A stretch of 18,397 bases of DNA from Acholeplasma sp. (GTDB taxonomy: Bacteria; Bacillota_I; Bacilli_A; Acholeplasmatales; Acholeplasmataceae), in the NCBI GenBank assembly GCA_012837395.1, contig DURF01000081.1, positions 1 through 18,397 on the forward strand. Direction: 5' to 3'. Below are positions 1-8,991 of this stretch, in pieces. How positions within the stretch are numbered: the stretch's first letter is position 1; every line of letters starts with the position of its first letter. The notes below the pieces were generated by a model. That model was given only the letters and a program-made list of their open reading frames with translations. It was not told where the DNA came from and did no database searches. The translations under genes and the position numbers were made by a program.

Positions 1-597
1 ATCATCAATATAAACAATTAATTTTAAACTAATATTTGAAGTCGCAAATTTTAAAGTGGAGGAAAAGCCAATTTTGTTATTTTCATTAATTATTTCTGGT
101 TTTGTAAATGAAGAACCTGCTGAATCAAAAAGTCCTTCTTCTCTTCTTAACTCACCGACAAAATATGAAATAATAACTGGTGATTTCATCCTGCCGATTA
201 AAAAGTTACTTGCTCCAAGATCCCCTTCATCATGTAGATTTGAATCTTCTTCTAACAAATAATTTGTATCAATAATTGAGGACCAATAATAACCAGCATT
301 TTGATCGTTAACAATTATTGATAAATTACTATTATTAATCGATAAACTTAAATTGCTATTATTATTTGTACCTAGCATATTATAACCATCGGTTGGAATA
401 AATTCGTTTATAGCGGTTCTATCATCTAACTCTTGTTGAGTATATTTGTTAGACAAAAATTGGTAGTCAGTCGGGATTGATGAATTATTATTTACAATAT
501 CATGCGAATTTTCTTCACCAAATACAATTGGTAATATTATTATTGATGTCAACAATAATAATATTAATGATAAAAAAGTTTTTTTAACTACTTGCAC
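1..597 (-). CDS. Secreted protein, DUF5696-like N-terminus (partial, runs off left edge)
   Basis: This frame starts at a GTG (597-595) and stays open to the left edge, giving about 199 residues of an unfinished protein. The GTG lies 6 nt after a strong GGAGGTGG ribosome-binding site (611-604), and the start overlaps the stop of the upstream NHL/Yip1 gene by 14 bases, so it is translationally coupled to the transporter operon. The N-terminus (VQVVKKTF, then a run of Leu/Ile ending at VFGEE) is a signal peptide without a lipobox Cys. The mature part has the pattern GYNMLGTNNN...LSLSINNSNLSIIVNDQNAGYYWSS, a short beta-rich stretch that resembles the opening of DUF5696 proteins, where a 'D-x-x-x-G-x-x-W-x-S' segment follows. 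From general knowledge, DUF5696 genes occur beside Yip1, permease and solute-binding genes in other Firmicutes. The family assignment rests on this short motif and the context, so it is tentative; the existence of the gene is firm. Confidence 0.8.
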   Translation of the reverse strand, partial: MQVVKKTFLSLILLLLTSIIILPIVFGEENSHDIVNNNSSIPTDYQFLSNKYTQQELDDRTAINEFIPTDGYNMLGTNNNSNLSLSINNSNLSIIVNDQNAGYYWSSIIDTNYLLEEDSNLHDEGDLGASNFLIGRMKSPVIISYFVGELRREEGLFDSAGSSFTKPEIINENNKIGFSSTLKFATSNISLKLIVYIDD

Positions 598-2578
598 GTA
601 AAACCACCTCCTTAATTAATCCTCCAATATAATCTATTAATTGATAACTTAATAAATAAATTAAAAATGCTATTAATATAATCATTAATATTGTAAAGAC
701 TGTTAATAATAAATTAACGATTAATTCTTTAAACGTGTAATTATGAACTTCTTTAATAACAACAATAACTAGTATTATAGTCCATGACCACGCAATTATT
801 TCAATAATGTTAAAAATAAATATTTCGTTTAATGTTAAAACATGTGATAACAAAATTGTTGGAATAATACTTAATAAAATTGGTGATAATGCATAAGCTA
901 CCACAATATAGACATCTTTAAACCAACCTTCGCCTGATTGAAGTGAACTAATTAAATAATTACCTACAACAAATAGTAATACTACAATTATTAAAACTAC
1001 GACATTTCTTAAAGGAATTAATGAAGTTAAATCATTATAGTTAAATACAAACCCTGTTGTATAAGCCTTTGTTAACATTAAAATCCCAAATATTAAATAA
1101 ATAATGCTTGCTGTTAGAACTGATGATTTATTTTCACGTTTTAAGTTGTATACTGTATCAATTGGATGCCTTAATATTTTAAATAGATATTTAGATTCTC
1201 TAAATATTTTGAAATTACCTACTTTTCCTTTAAAATTTCTAATTGGTTGATAAATTCCATACTTTTTATCAGCAAATTTTAAGGCCTTAGATGTTATATA
1301 TAATAATATACCTACTAAAAATACTATTGCTAAATAACTTTGAAGCCAATTGTATCTAACTTGCCAAAACGCCTCTGAATAACCTGCTCTATCTTGAGCT
1401 ATTTTGAAATATGAAAGTGCCTCATCATATTGACCATCACGGTATAACGCATTAGCAATCGAACTGTTAGCAATCGAGAAAAAGCTATTCATTTTAAGAG
1501 TTTCTCGCCATTCCTCAATATCATATATTCCGTTTTGATAATTTATTAATCCTTGATGAATTTGATCAGTAAAATCTGTTTTTATTAAAATTTGAATTTC
1601 ATTGCTTCCTTTATCTAATATATATAGATTATTATCTGGGTCAGTTTCAATTGCCACTGGATTTATAAACTTTCCTAAAACATTTGAACCATCATCTAAT
1701 GCTCCAAATTCAAAAATTAAATTTCCTTCACTATCATATTCATTAATAATTCCTTCTTGACTAACCGAATAAACATTACCAAACTCATTTACAGTTATGT
1801 CTGTTAATGTGTTTTCATTTTCAATTGTTAATGAAATATTTGACGCAATATTAAACCTTTTTATTTTTTGATCAACAGTTTTACTAATTGTAAAAACTGA
1901 ACCCTTCGAATCAATCGCGAGATTATCAGCTGAGACCGGAATATTTCTAGCATAAGTTACACCGAAAAATCCTGCAATTACTTCCCAAAAAGTTTTCGTT
2001 GTAGGATTAGTTCCATAAAATCCAATAAATTCTCCTTGTGCATTTAATTGAATTAAACCATTAGTTGAACCAGCACCAACAATGTATAAAATACCTCTTG
2101 GACCAGTTACTACTTTGATTGGTTCATATGGTGTGTTTTGTCCAAAAAGTGGTTCAGTTGGACGATTATATCTTTGGACTTCTTCTCCTAAATTATTAAA
2201 TTTTATTATTGTTCTTAGTTGTCTATCTGCAACAAAAATATTGTCTTCATTATCAACATCAATTCCAGTAGGATTACCTAAATTATTTATTTCTAAAACA
2301 ACTTCACCATTATAATTAGTTTTTAAAACTCTTTTATTACCACTATCAGCAATATAAATATAATTATTTTTAATTAATATATCTTCTGGATTGTTTAATT
2401 CAGTATTTAAAACTAGCGTACCTGTTGGCTCATATGCTGTTTGAGTAAGTACAAGGCCATTTGGTCCTTGTGTATATGTCTTGTAAGGAGCTGAGTCTTG
2501 AGTAATTGCCATAGTATTTGTTGTTGTAAGTATAAATGTAATTGCAATTGTTAATATTAAAGTTAAAGCTTTTTTCAT
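584..2578 (-). CDS. NHL-repeat beta-propeller / TPR-like / Yip1 membrane protein
   Basis: The 664-residue protein has a signal peptide (residues 1-24), then an extracellular NHL-type beta-propeller (about 45-335). Its blades show patterns such as PEDILIKNNYIYIADSGNKR, PTGIDVDNEDNIFVADR and PVAIETDPDNNLYILDKGSN. A short helical TPR-like unit (about 370-400, ANALYRDGQYDEALSYFKIA) leads into a transmembrane helix (about 412-432). A basic linker and a C-terminal five- or six-helix Yip1-type membrane domain (about 470-655) follow, with the characteristic GEGWFKDVYIVVAYALSPILL. The propeller should be outside the cell and the Yip1 domain in the membrane. Start ATG follows AAGGAGGTTAAT. It lies between the MalG-like permease and the secreted downstream gene in the same operon, which points to a role tied to glycan uptake, perhaps as a surface binding or scaffolding component. 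Biochemical function is unknown; the domain reading is by eye. Confidence 0.85.
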   Translation of the reverse strand: MKKALTLILTIAITFILTTTNTMAITQDSAPYKTYTQGPNGLVLTQTAYEPTGTLVLNTELNNPEDILIKNNYIYIADSGNKRVLKTNYNGEVVLEINNLGNPTGIDVDNEDNIFVADRQLRTIIKFNNLGEEVQRYNRPTEPLFGQNTPYEPIKVVTGPRGILYIVGAGSTNGLIQLNAQGEFIGFYGTNPTTKTFWEVIAGFFGVTYARNIPVSADNLAIDSKGSVFTISKTVDQKIKRFNIASNISLTIENENTLTDITVNEFGNVYSVSQEGIINEYDSEGNLIFEFGALDDGSNVLGKFINPVAIETDPDNNLYILDKGSNEIQILIKTDFTDQIHQGLINYQNGIYDIEEWRETLKMNSFFSIANSSIANALYRDGQYDEALSYFKIAQDRAGYSEAFWQVRYNWLQSYLAIVFLVGILLYITSKALKFADKKYGIYQPIRNFKGKVGNFKIFRESKYLFKILRHPIDTVYNLKRENKSSVLTASIIYLIFGILMLTKAYTTGFVFNYNDLTSLIPLRNVVVLIIVVLLFVVGNYLISSLQSGEGWFKDVYIVVAYALSPILLSIIPTILLSHVLTLNEIFIFNIIEIIAWSWTIILVIVVIKEVHNYTFKELIVNLLLTVFTILMIILIAFLIYLLSYQLIDYIGGLIKEVVLRASS

Positions 2579-2588
2579 ATTAACCTCC

Positions 2589-3461
2589 TTACTTAATTCC
2601 TGAATGTGCCATTGTGTTCATAACATTCTTTTGTAGGAAGATAAATATTACTAAATTAGGCACAAACATAATTAAACTTGCTGCTGCTGAAATTCCTTGC
2701 CCTGCAACAGCATTTCCTTGATTAGTTAGTGTTTGTAAATAAAAAGCAAATGTTTTAATACTTTCTCGGTTAATATAATTAGTTGATATTTCAGCATTAT
2801 TCCACGTACTTTGGAAAGCAACGATTGCGATTGTTGCTATTGCGGGCTTAATTAATGGTAACACTATACTCCAATATATTCTGAAATGACCGGCTCCATC
2901 AATCTTTGCTGCCTCAATTAATTCTTCAGGTATTTGATCAATAAATTGTTTTATTAAAAACAATCCCACAGGAATAGCTAGAGATGGAATAATATGAACC
3001 CAAAAAGTATCAATTAAACCTAAACTTTCAACTACTAAATACCTAGGAATAACTACTGCAGTTCCGACAAACATTAAGGCAATGTTATTAGCAAATAACA
3101 TTGGTTTTTTTAATTTGAATTTAAGTTTTGATAAAGCAAAGCCCGCCATAGATCCAACTACTATTGATGCGACAACTACAATTATTGCGATAATTATACT
3201 ATTAAATAAATATCTACTTGCTGGTATTCCTGTAGTTGATGCCATTTGAAATAAATCGTTAAAGTTTTTAAATGTTGGGTTAATTACAAAAAATCTTGGT
3301 GGCCAAGCAAACAACTCATCAATTGGTTTGAAGGCATGATTAAATATATATACAATAGGAAGTCCCATTATAATAGCTACAATTATTAAAATAACATAAA
3401 ATTTAATTTGTGAGCGATGAAAATATCTCGGATTAATTTCTGTACCTTTAAAACTTGCCAT
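2589..3461 (-). CDS. Carbohydrate ABC transporter permease, MalG type
   Basis: A 290-residue inner-membrane permease of the binding-protein-dependent sugar importer family (CUT1). About six hydrophobic helices are visible. The cytoplasmic EAA loop that contacts the ATPase is intact at about residues 179-201 (EELIEAAKIDGAGHFRIYWS, then LPLIKPA). Length and the N-terminal cytoplasmic segment before the first helix match MalG/MsmG proteins. The ATG is preceded by GGAGG placed within the last codons of the upstream permease (stop 3465), so the two permeases are translationally coupled and probably form a heterodimer. No ATPase gene lies beside it. The substrate cannot be read from the sequence; an oligosaccharide is the reasonable inference for CUT1. 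Confidence 0.95.
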   Translation of the reverse strand: MASFKGTEINPRYFHRSQIKFYVILIIVAIIMGLPIVYIFNHAFKPIDELFAWPPRFFVINPTFKNFNDLFQMASTTGIPASRYLFNSIIIAIIVVVASIVVGSMAGFALSKLKFKLKKPMLFANNIALMFVGTAVVIPRYLVVESLGLIDTFWVHIIPSLAIPVGLFLIKQFIDQIPEELIEAAKIDGAGHFRIYWSIVLPLIKPAIATIAIVAFQSTWNNAEISTNYINRESIKTFAFYLQTLTNQGNAVAGQGISAAASLIMFVPNLVIFIFLQKNVMNTMAHSGIK

Positions 3462-3464
3462 TTA

Positions 3465-4397
3465 CTATTCCTCCTTCGTTCCAAACAATTTAAATGCTGC
3501 TTTACCAAACAAATAAACCAATAACAATAACACCACTGAAATAGTTGCAGCATATCCCATATCATATCTAATAAAACCGTAATCATCAATGTGCGTTACA
3601 ATTAGCTGTCCTGCATTTTGAGGAGTTGGGTTTTGCCCACTTAGTTCAACACCAATTGAACCAGCATTAAATGTATTAATAAGCGACATCACAGCCCCAA
3701 ATAACATTTGGGGTTTCATTGATGGTATTGTAATGTAAAACATTTCTTGAACTTTATTACTCATACCATCAATATAAGCAGCTTCATATAACGTTTTATC
3801 AATATTTAAAACACCTGCAAGCATCGCCAAAAACCCAATTCCCATACTACTCCATAAAGTAACAATAATCATTATCGGCATTAAGTAATTAGGGTTTGTT
3901 AACCACTGGATAGGCGCATCAATTAAGTTAAAATTCAATAGAATCGAGTTTAAATACCCTGACTCATCTCCAGAAAAGATAATTTTCCACATTACCGCCA
4001 TTGCAACACCAGCAGTCATTGATGGTGAATATATAATTAAAGCTAATACAGTTCTAGCTTTTGATTGAATTTGTGCAAGCATCCATGCTAGTAAAAACCC
4101 TAATAAATAACCAATTGGTCCTACAACAATCGCAAATGTTACTGTATTTGGAATAATTTGTTGCATAAAGGCATCATCACTTGTAAAAAGCGCAATATAA
4201 TTTGTAAACCAAATAAATGTTGGTCTTTCAAGCAAATTAAAATATGTAAATGATAATAAAATTCCCATTATAACAGGTATTACGATAAAAGCTAAAAATG
4301 CTAGTAAATATGGAAAAATGAATAGTGTTCCAGTTGCTTCTTCTTTTCTTTTGCGTTTTTGTGCTTTCATGGATAATTCTTTAGCTGAATCTATCAT
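3465..4397 (-). CDS. Carbohydrate ABC transporter permease, MalF/UgpA type
   Basis: A 310-residue membrane permease and partner of the MalG-type permease downstream. A basic cytoplasmic N-terminus ([10 protein letters not shown]) precedes the first helix (about 23-50), followed by about five more. The EAA loop is at about 203-226 ([10 protein letters not shown]...ITIPSMKP), with the conserved EAA at 205-207 and Gly211. The annotated ATG overlaps the stop of the 988-residue solute-binding fusion in a 4-base ATGA (4394-4397), a typical sign of translational coupling. A second in-frame ATG lies nine codons later (4370), so the exact start is uncertain. The protein should form the transmembrane channel of a sugar importer with the next gene. 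Substrate unknown. Confidence 0.94.
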   Translation of the reverse strand: MIDSAKELSMKAQKRKRKEEATGTLFIFPYLLAFLAFIVIPVIMGILLSFTYFNLLERPTFIWFTNYIALFTSDDAFMQQIIPNTVTFAIVVGPIGYLLGFLLAWMLAQIQSKARTVLALIIYSPSMTAGVAMAVMWKIIFSGDESGYLNSILLNFNLIDAPIQWLTNPNYLMPIMIIVTLWSSMGIGFLAMLAGVLNIDKTLYEAAYIDGMSNKVQEMFYITIPSMKPQMLFGAVMSLINTFNAGSIGVELSGQNPTPQNAGQLIVTHIDDYGFIRYDMGYAATISVVLLLLVYLFGKAAFKLFGTKEE

Positions 4398-7360
4398 TCT
4401 CTCACCCAGCTTTCTATATTATCTTTCGTTGGAAATAAGTATGGTTTTAAAATCTCATTTTGATTATTAATAAAACCAAACTCAATCATTTTCTTAGTTA
4501 TTTCCTTATCTATAATAATCTCCGAATCAGATATTGCAATTCTTGTATTAACACCATCATATACCACTTTATTCCATATATTAGATATTTCACGCTCCAT
4601 CATATAACTTGCTGGTGTTTTAGGGGTATCAAAAATCCACTCCCATTGCTCTAATATAATATCAATATGAACAGGATCCCAAGACATAAGTGAAAAAGCA
4701 TCAACATTTGATGTATTCCACATATATTCTGGCCCCATTGATGTCATTAAGTTTTCAGCATAATTTAATTGCACATCATTCGATGTCCACCATTTTAAAA
4801 ACTGCCATGCTTCATCTTGCTTTTCAGAATTTTTAAAAATAATTCCTGATGTTGAAGATCCATCATATGTTCTATCAACAACACCTTCATCATTTCTAAC
4901 ACCTGGCAGCGGCGCAACACTCCACAGACCTGCAATTTCTGGTGCGGCATTTAATAATTGCACATACATTCCAAAATCACCGATTCCAATCGGAAGTGTT
5001 CCATATCTAAATTCATTGTAAAAACTACCTACTTCTAAAGGTAGACTATAAATTGTATAAAGTTCAGCCATAAAATTGATTGCTTCAATTGTATTTGGAT
5101 GAGTTAAATTAGCACTAAGTAAATCATCAGTATATAAAATACCTTCAAACTGATTAATAAATGGCATTGTATCAATATATGCTTTAAAGGCGTTTGTGCT
5201 TGATAATCTGTTGTAAAAATTATAACCAAACCTTTGTAGTTCTGGAAGGATATCTAACACATCTTGCCAAGTATCAGGAATATCAATACCAATGGTATTT
5301 AAAATATCATGACGATAAAACAGTAATGAGAAGTTTTGTGTTTCTGGTAGAGCATAAACACCTTCTTGATAGATTAGTTGGGCAAAAGCTCCAGGTTTAA
5401 ATCTTTCAGCAACTTCATAAAAATCTGGCATTTGTCTTAAATCAACTAAAGCATTTCTAATCGCAAAATCATACGGTCTCCAACCTGCAACACCTAGTGC
5501 TACATCGGGTTGTGTGTTTGATGAGGTTGCTAAAATAAGTTTATCTTCGTTAGCCATAATAGATATTTTAACTTTAATTCCTGTATCTTTAGTAAAAGTA
5601 TCATCAACCATTTGTTGCATTAAATTAACATATTGTCTTGACCGATTAACCCAAACTTCAATTTCATCTTCTTGTGGTTTATCATCATATTGATCAAAGA
5701 AAGACATAAAAAACCTTCTTATTCCAACCCATATATTAGTAAAAAAGTTTGCTGTCGCTTTAGGAACTTTTACATCTGTTGTATGAATATATATTTTATC
5801 CATTGTTAGAGGCTGATCTAAAATAATCGGTAAAATAACTCCTAGTTTCTGTAACACTGAACTAGTTCCCTTACTAAACTTACTTAACTCTGCTGGTATT
5901 CGATTAGGATTTTCTGAAAAGTAAAAAAGTGCATCCGAAGCTGTTCTAATATTAGTTGTTATTTGGGAGTTTTTAGTCGTTTCATTAATTTCTTGCAAAC
6001 TTAAATAAGCTCTCTTTAGAGTTTCCGCATAAGTTTTCAATCTTAACGCTAAGTTAGGTATATATTGGTCAATATCCCAATCACGGTCTTTACTTGGATC
6101 ATTTCCTGTTAACTTTTTAATATCTAAATCTAGGCTATTAACTTCATCCATAACATATGAAACATCTTCATAGACATTAAGGAGCGGAGAAGCATTAACC
6201 TCAATTGTTAGTGTGTTAACACCTTCCTTTAAATAAAATAAAAATTTTTGTTTATCATTTCCTAAAGTAACATTTTGCCACTTATTAGAATGATTAAATT
6301 CAATTTCTCTGGCTTCTTTAAACGGAACTTTATTGTTAATCCAAATTGTTCTAAATACTTTAGAAAAACTTTTTAGTTGTTTTACTTTTAACGTAATATT
6401 GTAAAGTCCAGCTTCTTCTACTTCTATTTTATATGTAATGGCATCTCCACTTGTATTAAAAGTAGCACCATCAATTACATTTAACCTGTTTTCTACTAAT
6501 GAAAAAGGCGTAACTTTAGCATTTTTATCAGTACCAAATCTAACACCTAAATCATTTCTATAAAAAGGATTTTCAGCTTCGTAAGTTTTTATTTCATCTT
6601 TAATAATAGTTGCATTTTTATGTATATTTAAATACTCACTATAACTAATATCATCTTCATAACCATTAACATATACTTGTCCCAAATAAAATTCTCCACT
6701 AACTTTTCTTATTGAAATTTTATTTTGGCCTTCTTCTAATTTAAATCTTAATTGTTCGGGTTGTAACCTTAAAACATCAACTACATCACTATGAACCCAA
6801 CTTGATAATATTTCAGCAGTTGGCATAATGTCATTGCCATAACGATCTATATTGAACTCATTATTAGATATCCAATTATTTTTTAATGTTAAGTTGCTAG
6901 CTTCAAAGTATTGAATTTCATCATTAATTAATATTTGATAATCAATCTCACGAATAGTTTTATTAATTGAATAGAAATCAAAACTTATTGTATATAACGC
7001 CTTATCATCAACATTTAAATTAAAAGAAATTTCACCACTATTACTAAAGTCAAAAACTTTAGTAACATTATTATTAGGTAACTCTTCTAAGTTTAAAAAG
7101 GTTTGATACGTATTTTCTTCAATATATGCACCTTCGTCAAAAATAAAATTAAGGGGATCGACAACATAGTTAAATCCCACATTGTCGATCAATCCCTCAT
7201 TTTTCCATTTAGTTAAGACATCGGTGTATATAGTACTAGAATTATCATTACTTTGGATTGCATCAATTGTTTTAGCTTCAATAGTTGGATTTACATTCGC
7301 TAAAATAACAATTAATGAAACCATTGAAAAAATAACACTAATTACTATTTTTTTCATCAT
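4394..7360 (-). CDS. Carbohydrate-binding module / solute-binding protein fusion, 988 aa
   Basis: An exported protein about twice the size of an ordinary solute-binding protein. Reading by eye: signal peptide 1-29 with no lipobox Cys; a beta-rich module about 100-235; a second beta-sandwich about 258-392 that opens with YEAENP and ends with [12 protein letters not shown], a pattern typical of CBM6/CBM35-like modules; a helical segment about 405-510; and a C-terminal extracellular solute-binding domain about 565-975 ([57 protein letters not shown]). AGGGTG precedes tandem ATG codons at 7360 and 7357; the second has the better spacing (5 nt), so the product may begin MKKIVIS. It lies between the lipoprotein binding protein (12 bases upstream) and the permease that overlaps its stop. 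Inferred role: captures a glycan at the surface and hands oligosaccharides to the permeases. How it stays attached to the cell is unclear. Confidence 0.92.
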   Translation of the reverse strand: MMKKIVISVIFSMVSLIVILANVNPTIEAKTIDAIQSNDNSSTIYTDVLTKWKNEGLIDNVGFNYVVDPLNFIFDEGAYIEENTYQTFLNLEELPNNNVTKVFDFSNSGEISFNLNVDDKALYTISFDFYSINKTIREIDYQILINDEIQYFEASNLTLKNNWISNNEFNIDRYGNDIMPTAEILSSWVHSDVVDVLRLQPEQLRFKLEEGQNKISIRKVSGEFYLGQVYVNGYEDDISYSEYLNIHKNATIIKDEIKTYEAENPFYRNDLGVRFGTDKNAKVTPFSLVENRLNVIDGATFNTSGDAITYKIEVEEAGLYNITLKVKQLKSFSKVFRTIWINNKVPFKEAREIEFNHSNKWQNVTLGNDKQKFLFYLKEGVNTLTIEVNASPLLNVYEDVSYVMDEVNSLDLDIKKLTGNDPSKDRDWDIDQYIPNLALRLKTYAETLKRAYLSLQEINETTKNSQITTNIRTASDALFYFSENPNRIPAELSKFSKGTSSVLQKLGVILPIILDQPLTMDKIYIHTTDVKVPKATANFFTNIWVGIRRFFMSFFDQYDDKPQEDEIEVWVNRSRQYVNLMQQMVDDTFTKDTGIKVKISIMANEDKLILATSSNTQPDVALGVAGWRPYDFAIRNALVDLRQMPDFYEVAERFKPGAFAQLIYQEGVYALPETQNFSLLFYRHDILNTIGIDIPDTWQDVLDILPELQRFGYNFYNRLSSTNAFKAYIDTMPFINQFEGILYTDDLLSANLTHPNTIEAINFMAELYTIYSLPLEVGSFYNEFRYGTLPIGIGDFGMYVQLLNAAPEIAGLWSVAPLPGVRNDEGVVDRTYDGSSTSGIIFKNSEKQDEAWQFLKWWTSNDVQLNYAENLMTSMGPEYMWNTSNVDAFSLMSWDPVHIDIILEQWEWIFDTPKTPASYMMEREISNIWNKVVYDGVNTRIAISDSEIIIDKEITKKMIEFGFINNQNEILKPYLFPTKDNIESWVRE

Positions 7361-7372
7361 TTCACCCTATTC

Positions 7373-8863
7373 TTAATTTATTTTGTCCTCAAACTCTGCT
7401 TTAGCTTCTAAATAATATTGGTTAGCTAAATCATTAATGTTTCCAATAACATCTTCTAAGTTTACTTCTCCATCTCTAATTAGATCAAGCATTGCGGCAA
7501 TATTTCTGTTTTCATCATATCTACCTTCCCATCTTGATTGAACAAATCCTGGAACTGTTTTAGCAAGACTTTCAATAATAAAATCTTGATGATTATTTAC
7601 TATTTTTTTAAATTCAACAAGTGTTGGATATAATTCAAAATATGCGTCAACTAATGTTTCATCTTGAACAATTGGCGCAAAGTTCACAGCACCAGCTTGT
7701 GGGAATTCTTCAGCGATTTCTAATCGTTTTAAGTATCCATCAACGCCAAACCCCATCCATTTAGCAAAATCATAAGCAATTTCAGGATGATCTGTTCCTT
7801 GCCCTACACCGATATAATCAATAACTACAGGTATTTTATGATATTTAACACCCTCTACTTCAACAGCTGGAGTTCCAATAAAGTCAATGTCAGCTCCAAA
7901 TAAACCTGGAAGGGTTGTATTTGGATCAACAGTAGCTCCTAACCAGTTTCTTAAGTTATAGCTTCCACCCCATTTAATAGCTTGGCTTCCTATTTCAAAT
8001 TTGTCGCCATCACCAAATCTAGTGTTTGGATTCCAAAACTCGTCTCCTGTTTTTTGATACCTAACATTAGTGGACTCTAATACGTATGCACTATGTTCAG
8101 CATAAGTTGCTCCAAAATATTTTTGTTGTTCGATCATAGCGTTTTTAAACTCATCGCTATCTAAATTATATCCTTCACCTTCAGTATATGTATACCAATC
8201 AAAGGTGTCGTTTTGCTGTGCTGATAACCATAGAGCTAACTCATTCATTCCATCAATCCCAACAACTCCATCACCACCAGTAATAGGGGCACGAGCGTTC
8301 TTTTTAGCTGCATCCATTAATTCTGGATAAGTCATTCCATAAACAGGAGTAATTGATCCTGATGGACTTTTTTCATTAATTACTGTTCTGTTAATAAAAT
8401 AACCCATATAAAACAAAGCTTGTGGTAAAGCGAAAAGTTTATCATTATAAAGGGCAGCATTTCTAATGTTTTCCGGAATTTTATTAAAGTCTACATCATC
8501 CTTAGCATATTCGTAAACATCACTTACCCATTCATTTTGAACTGCTTTAACTACATTATCAACTTGAAAAACATCCGGCATATCTTGGATAGCTGCTTGA
8601 GCATTAAAAAACGCATCCCAAGTCGCATCAGATTCATTACCTTCTTCATCTACAATACGTGGTCTTTCAATAATTTCGACACGAACATCTGGATTTTTCT
8701 CTTCATAGGCTTTAATCATTCTTCTTTCAATGTTGTTATCATTTACAGACCCCAAATTCCATGCTGCATATTTAATAACGATTTTATCATCTGCTCCGTT
8801 TTTACATGCCACTAGAACTAAAGCTGTCATTAATGTAACTAATAATAATAAATATTTTTTCAT
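7373..8863 (-). CDS. Lipoprotein sugar-binding protein, ABC importer (SBP_bac_1-like)
   Basis: A 496-residue extracellular solute-binding protein. Residues 1-20 form a lipoprotein signal peptide with a clean lipobox, LVAC, with Cys20 as the predicted lipidated residue. The mature part has the family layout: a first strand KIVIKYAAW, the helix MIKAYEEKNPDVRVEII, PDVFQVDN, LYNDKLFALPQALFYMGYFINR, and the later helix DHPEIAYDFAKWMGF. It is the first gene of the sugar operon. Its ATG follows AAGGAGAGG with ideal spacing, and a perfect LacI-type palindrome lies directly upstream of that site. Two solute-binding proteins in tandem in one operon is unusual; this one is the ordinary tethered type and may be the main receptor for the permease pair. 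Substrate not identifiable from sequence. Confidence 0.94.
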   Translation of the reverse strand: MKKYLLLLVTLMTALVLVACKNGADDKIVIKYAAWNLGSVNDNNIERRMIKAYEEKNPDVRVEIIERPRIVDEEGNESDATWDAFFNAQAAIQDMPDVFQVDNVVKAVQNEWVSDVYEYAKDDVDFNKIPENIRNAALYNDKLFALPQALFYMGYFINRTVINEKSPSGSITPVYGMTYPELMDAAKKNARAPITGGDGVVGIDGMNELALWLSAQQNDTFDWYTYTEGEGYNLDSDEFKNAMIEQQKYFGATYAEHSAYVLESTNVRYQKTGDEFWNPNTRFGDGDKFEIGSQAIKWGGSYNLRNWLGATVDPNTTLPGLFGADIDFIGTPAVEVEGVKYHKIPVVIDYIGVGQGTDHPEIAYDFAKWMGFGVDGYLKRLEIAEEFPQAGAVNFAPIVQDETLVDAYFELYPTLVEFKKIVNNHQDFIIESLAKTVPGFVQSRWEGRYDENRNIAAMLDLIRDGEVNLEDVIGNINDLANQYYLEAKAEFEDKIN

Positions 8864-8875
8864 ATTACCTCTCCT

Positions 8876-8889
8876 TCGAAACGTTTCGA
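8876..8889. promoter_or_regulatory. LacI-family-type operator, perfect 14-bp palindrome
   Basis: TCGAAACGTTTCGA is an exact palindrome with a central CG, the hallmark of LacI/GalR-family operators. It ends one base before the AAGGAGAGG ribosome-binding site of the first sugar-operon gene and lies about 40 bp downstream of the predicted transcription start, so a bound repressor would act as a roadblock. It differs from a CcpA cre consensus at the outer G and C, which favours a local sugar-responsive repressor. No LacI-type regulator gene is in the window. Confidence 0.72.
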
Positions 8890-8908
8890 TTTTTGCTTAA
8901 ACAAATAA

Positions 8909-8955
8909 AAAGCGAATATGTTTATTTGTTATATTTATTATAATGTATTCGCTTT
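8909..8955 (-). repeat. Inverted repeat overlapping the sugar-operon promoter; possible rseP terminator
   Basis: Ten-base perfect arms, AAAGCGAATA (8909-8918) and TATTCGCTTT (8946-8955), flank a 27-base AT-rich loop. Read on the minus strand the second arm runs into TTTTTATTTG, so the structure could end the cdsA-rseP transcript. The same arms sit in the promoter spacer and just inside the predicted transcript of the sugar operon, so it could instead be paired regulator sites. The sequence does not decide between these. Confidence 0.5.
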
Positions 8956-8965
8956 CACTTATCAA
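8937..8965 (-). promoter_or_regulatory. Promoter of the sugar-uptake operon
   Basis: On the minus strand, TTGATA (8965-8960) and TATAAT (8942-8937) are separated by exactly 17 bp, a near-consensus sigma-A promoter. The expected start near 8930 leaves a leader of about 67 nt that contains the operator. The spacer also holds one arm of an inverted repeat. Confidence 0.75.
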
Positions 8966-8991
8966 CTGTTTTATATCTTTTTTTATATTTT

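Noticed and set aside
3386..3589. A 67-codon minus-strand frame spanning the junction of the two permeases.
   Set aside because: It overlaps two well-supported permease genes in another frame and has no coding signature of its own.
8876..8889. The palindrome upstream of the sugar operon as a CcpA cre site.
   Set aside because: The central AACG-type core fits, but the outer G and C expected in cre are C and G here; a dedicated LacI-family repressor explains a perfect palindrome better.
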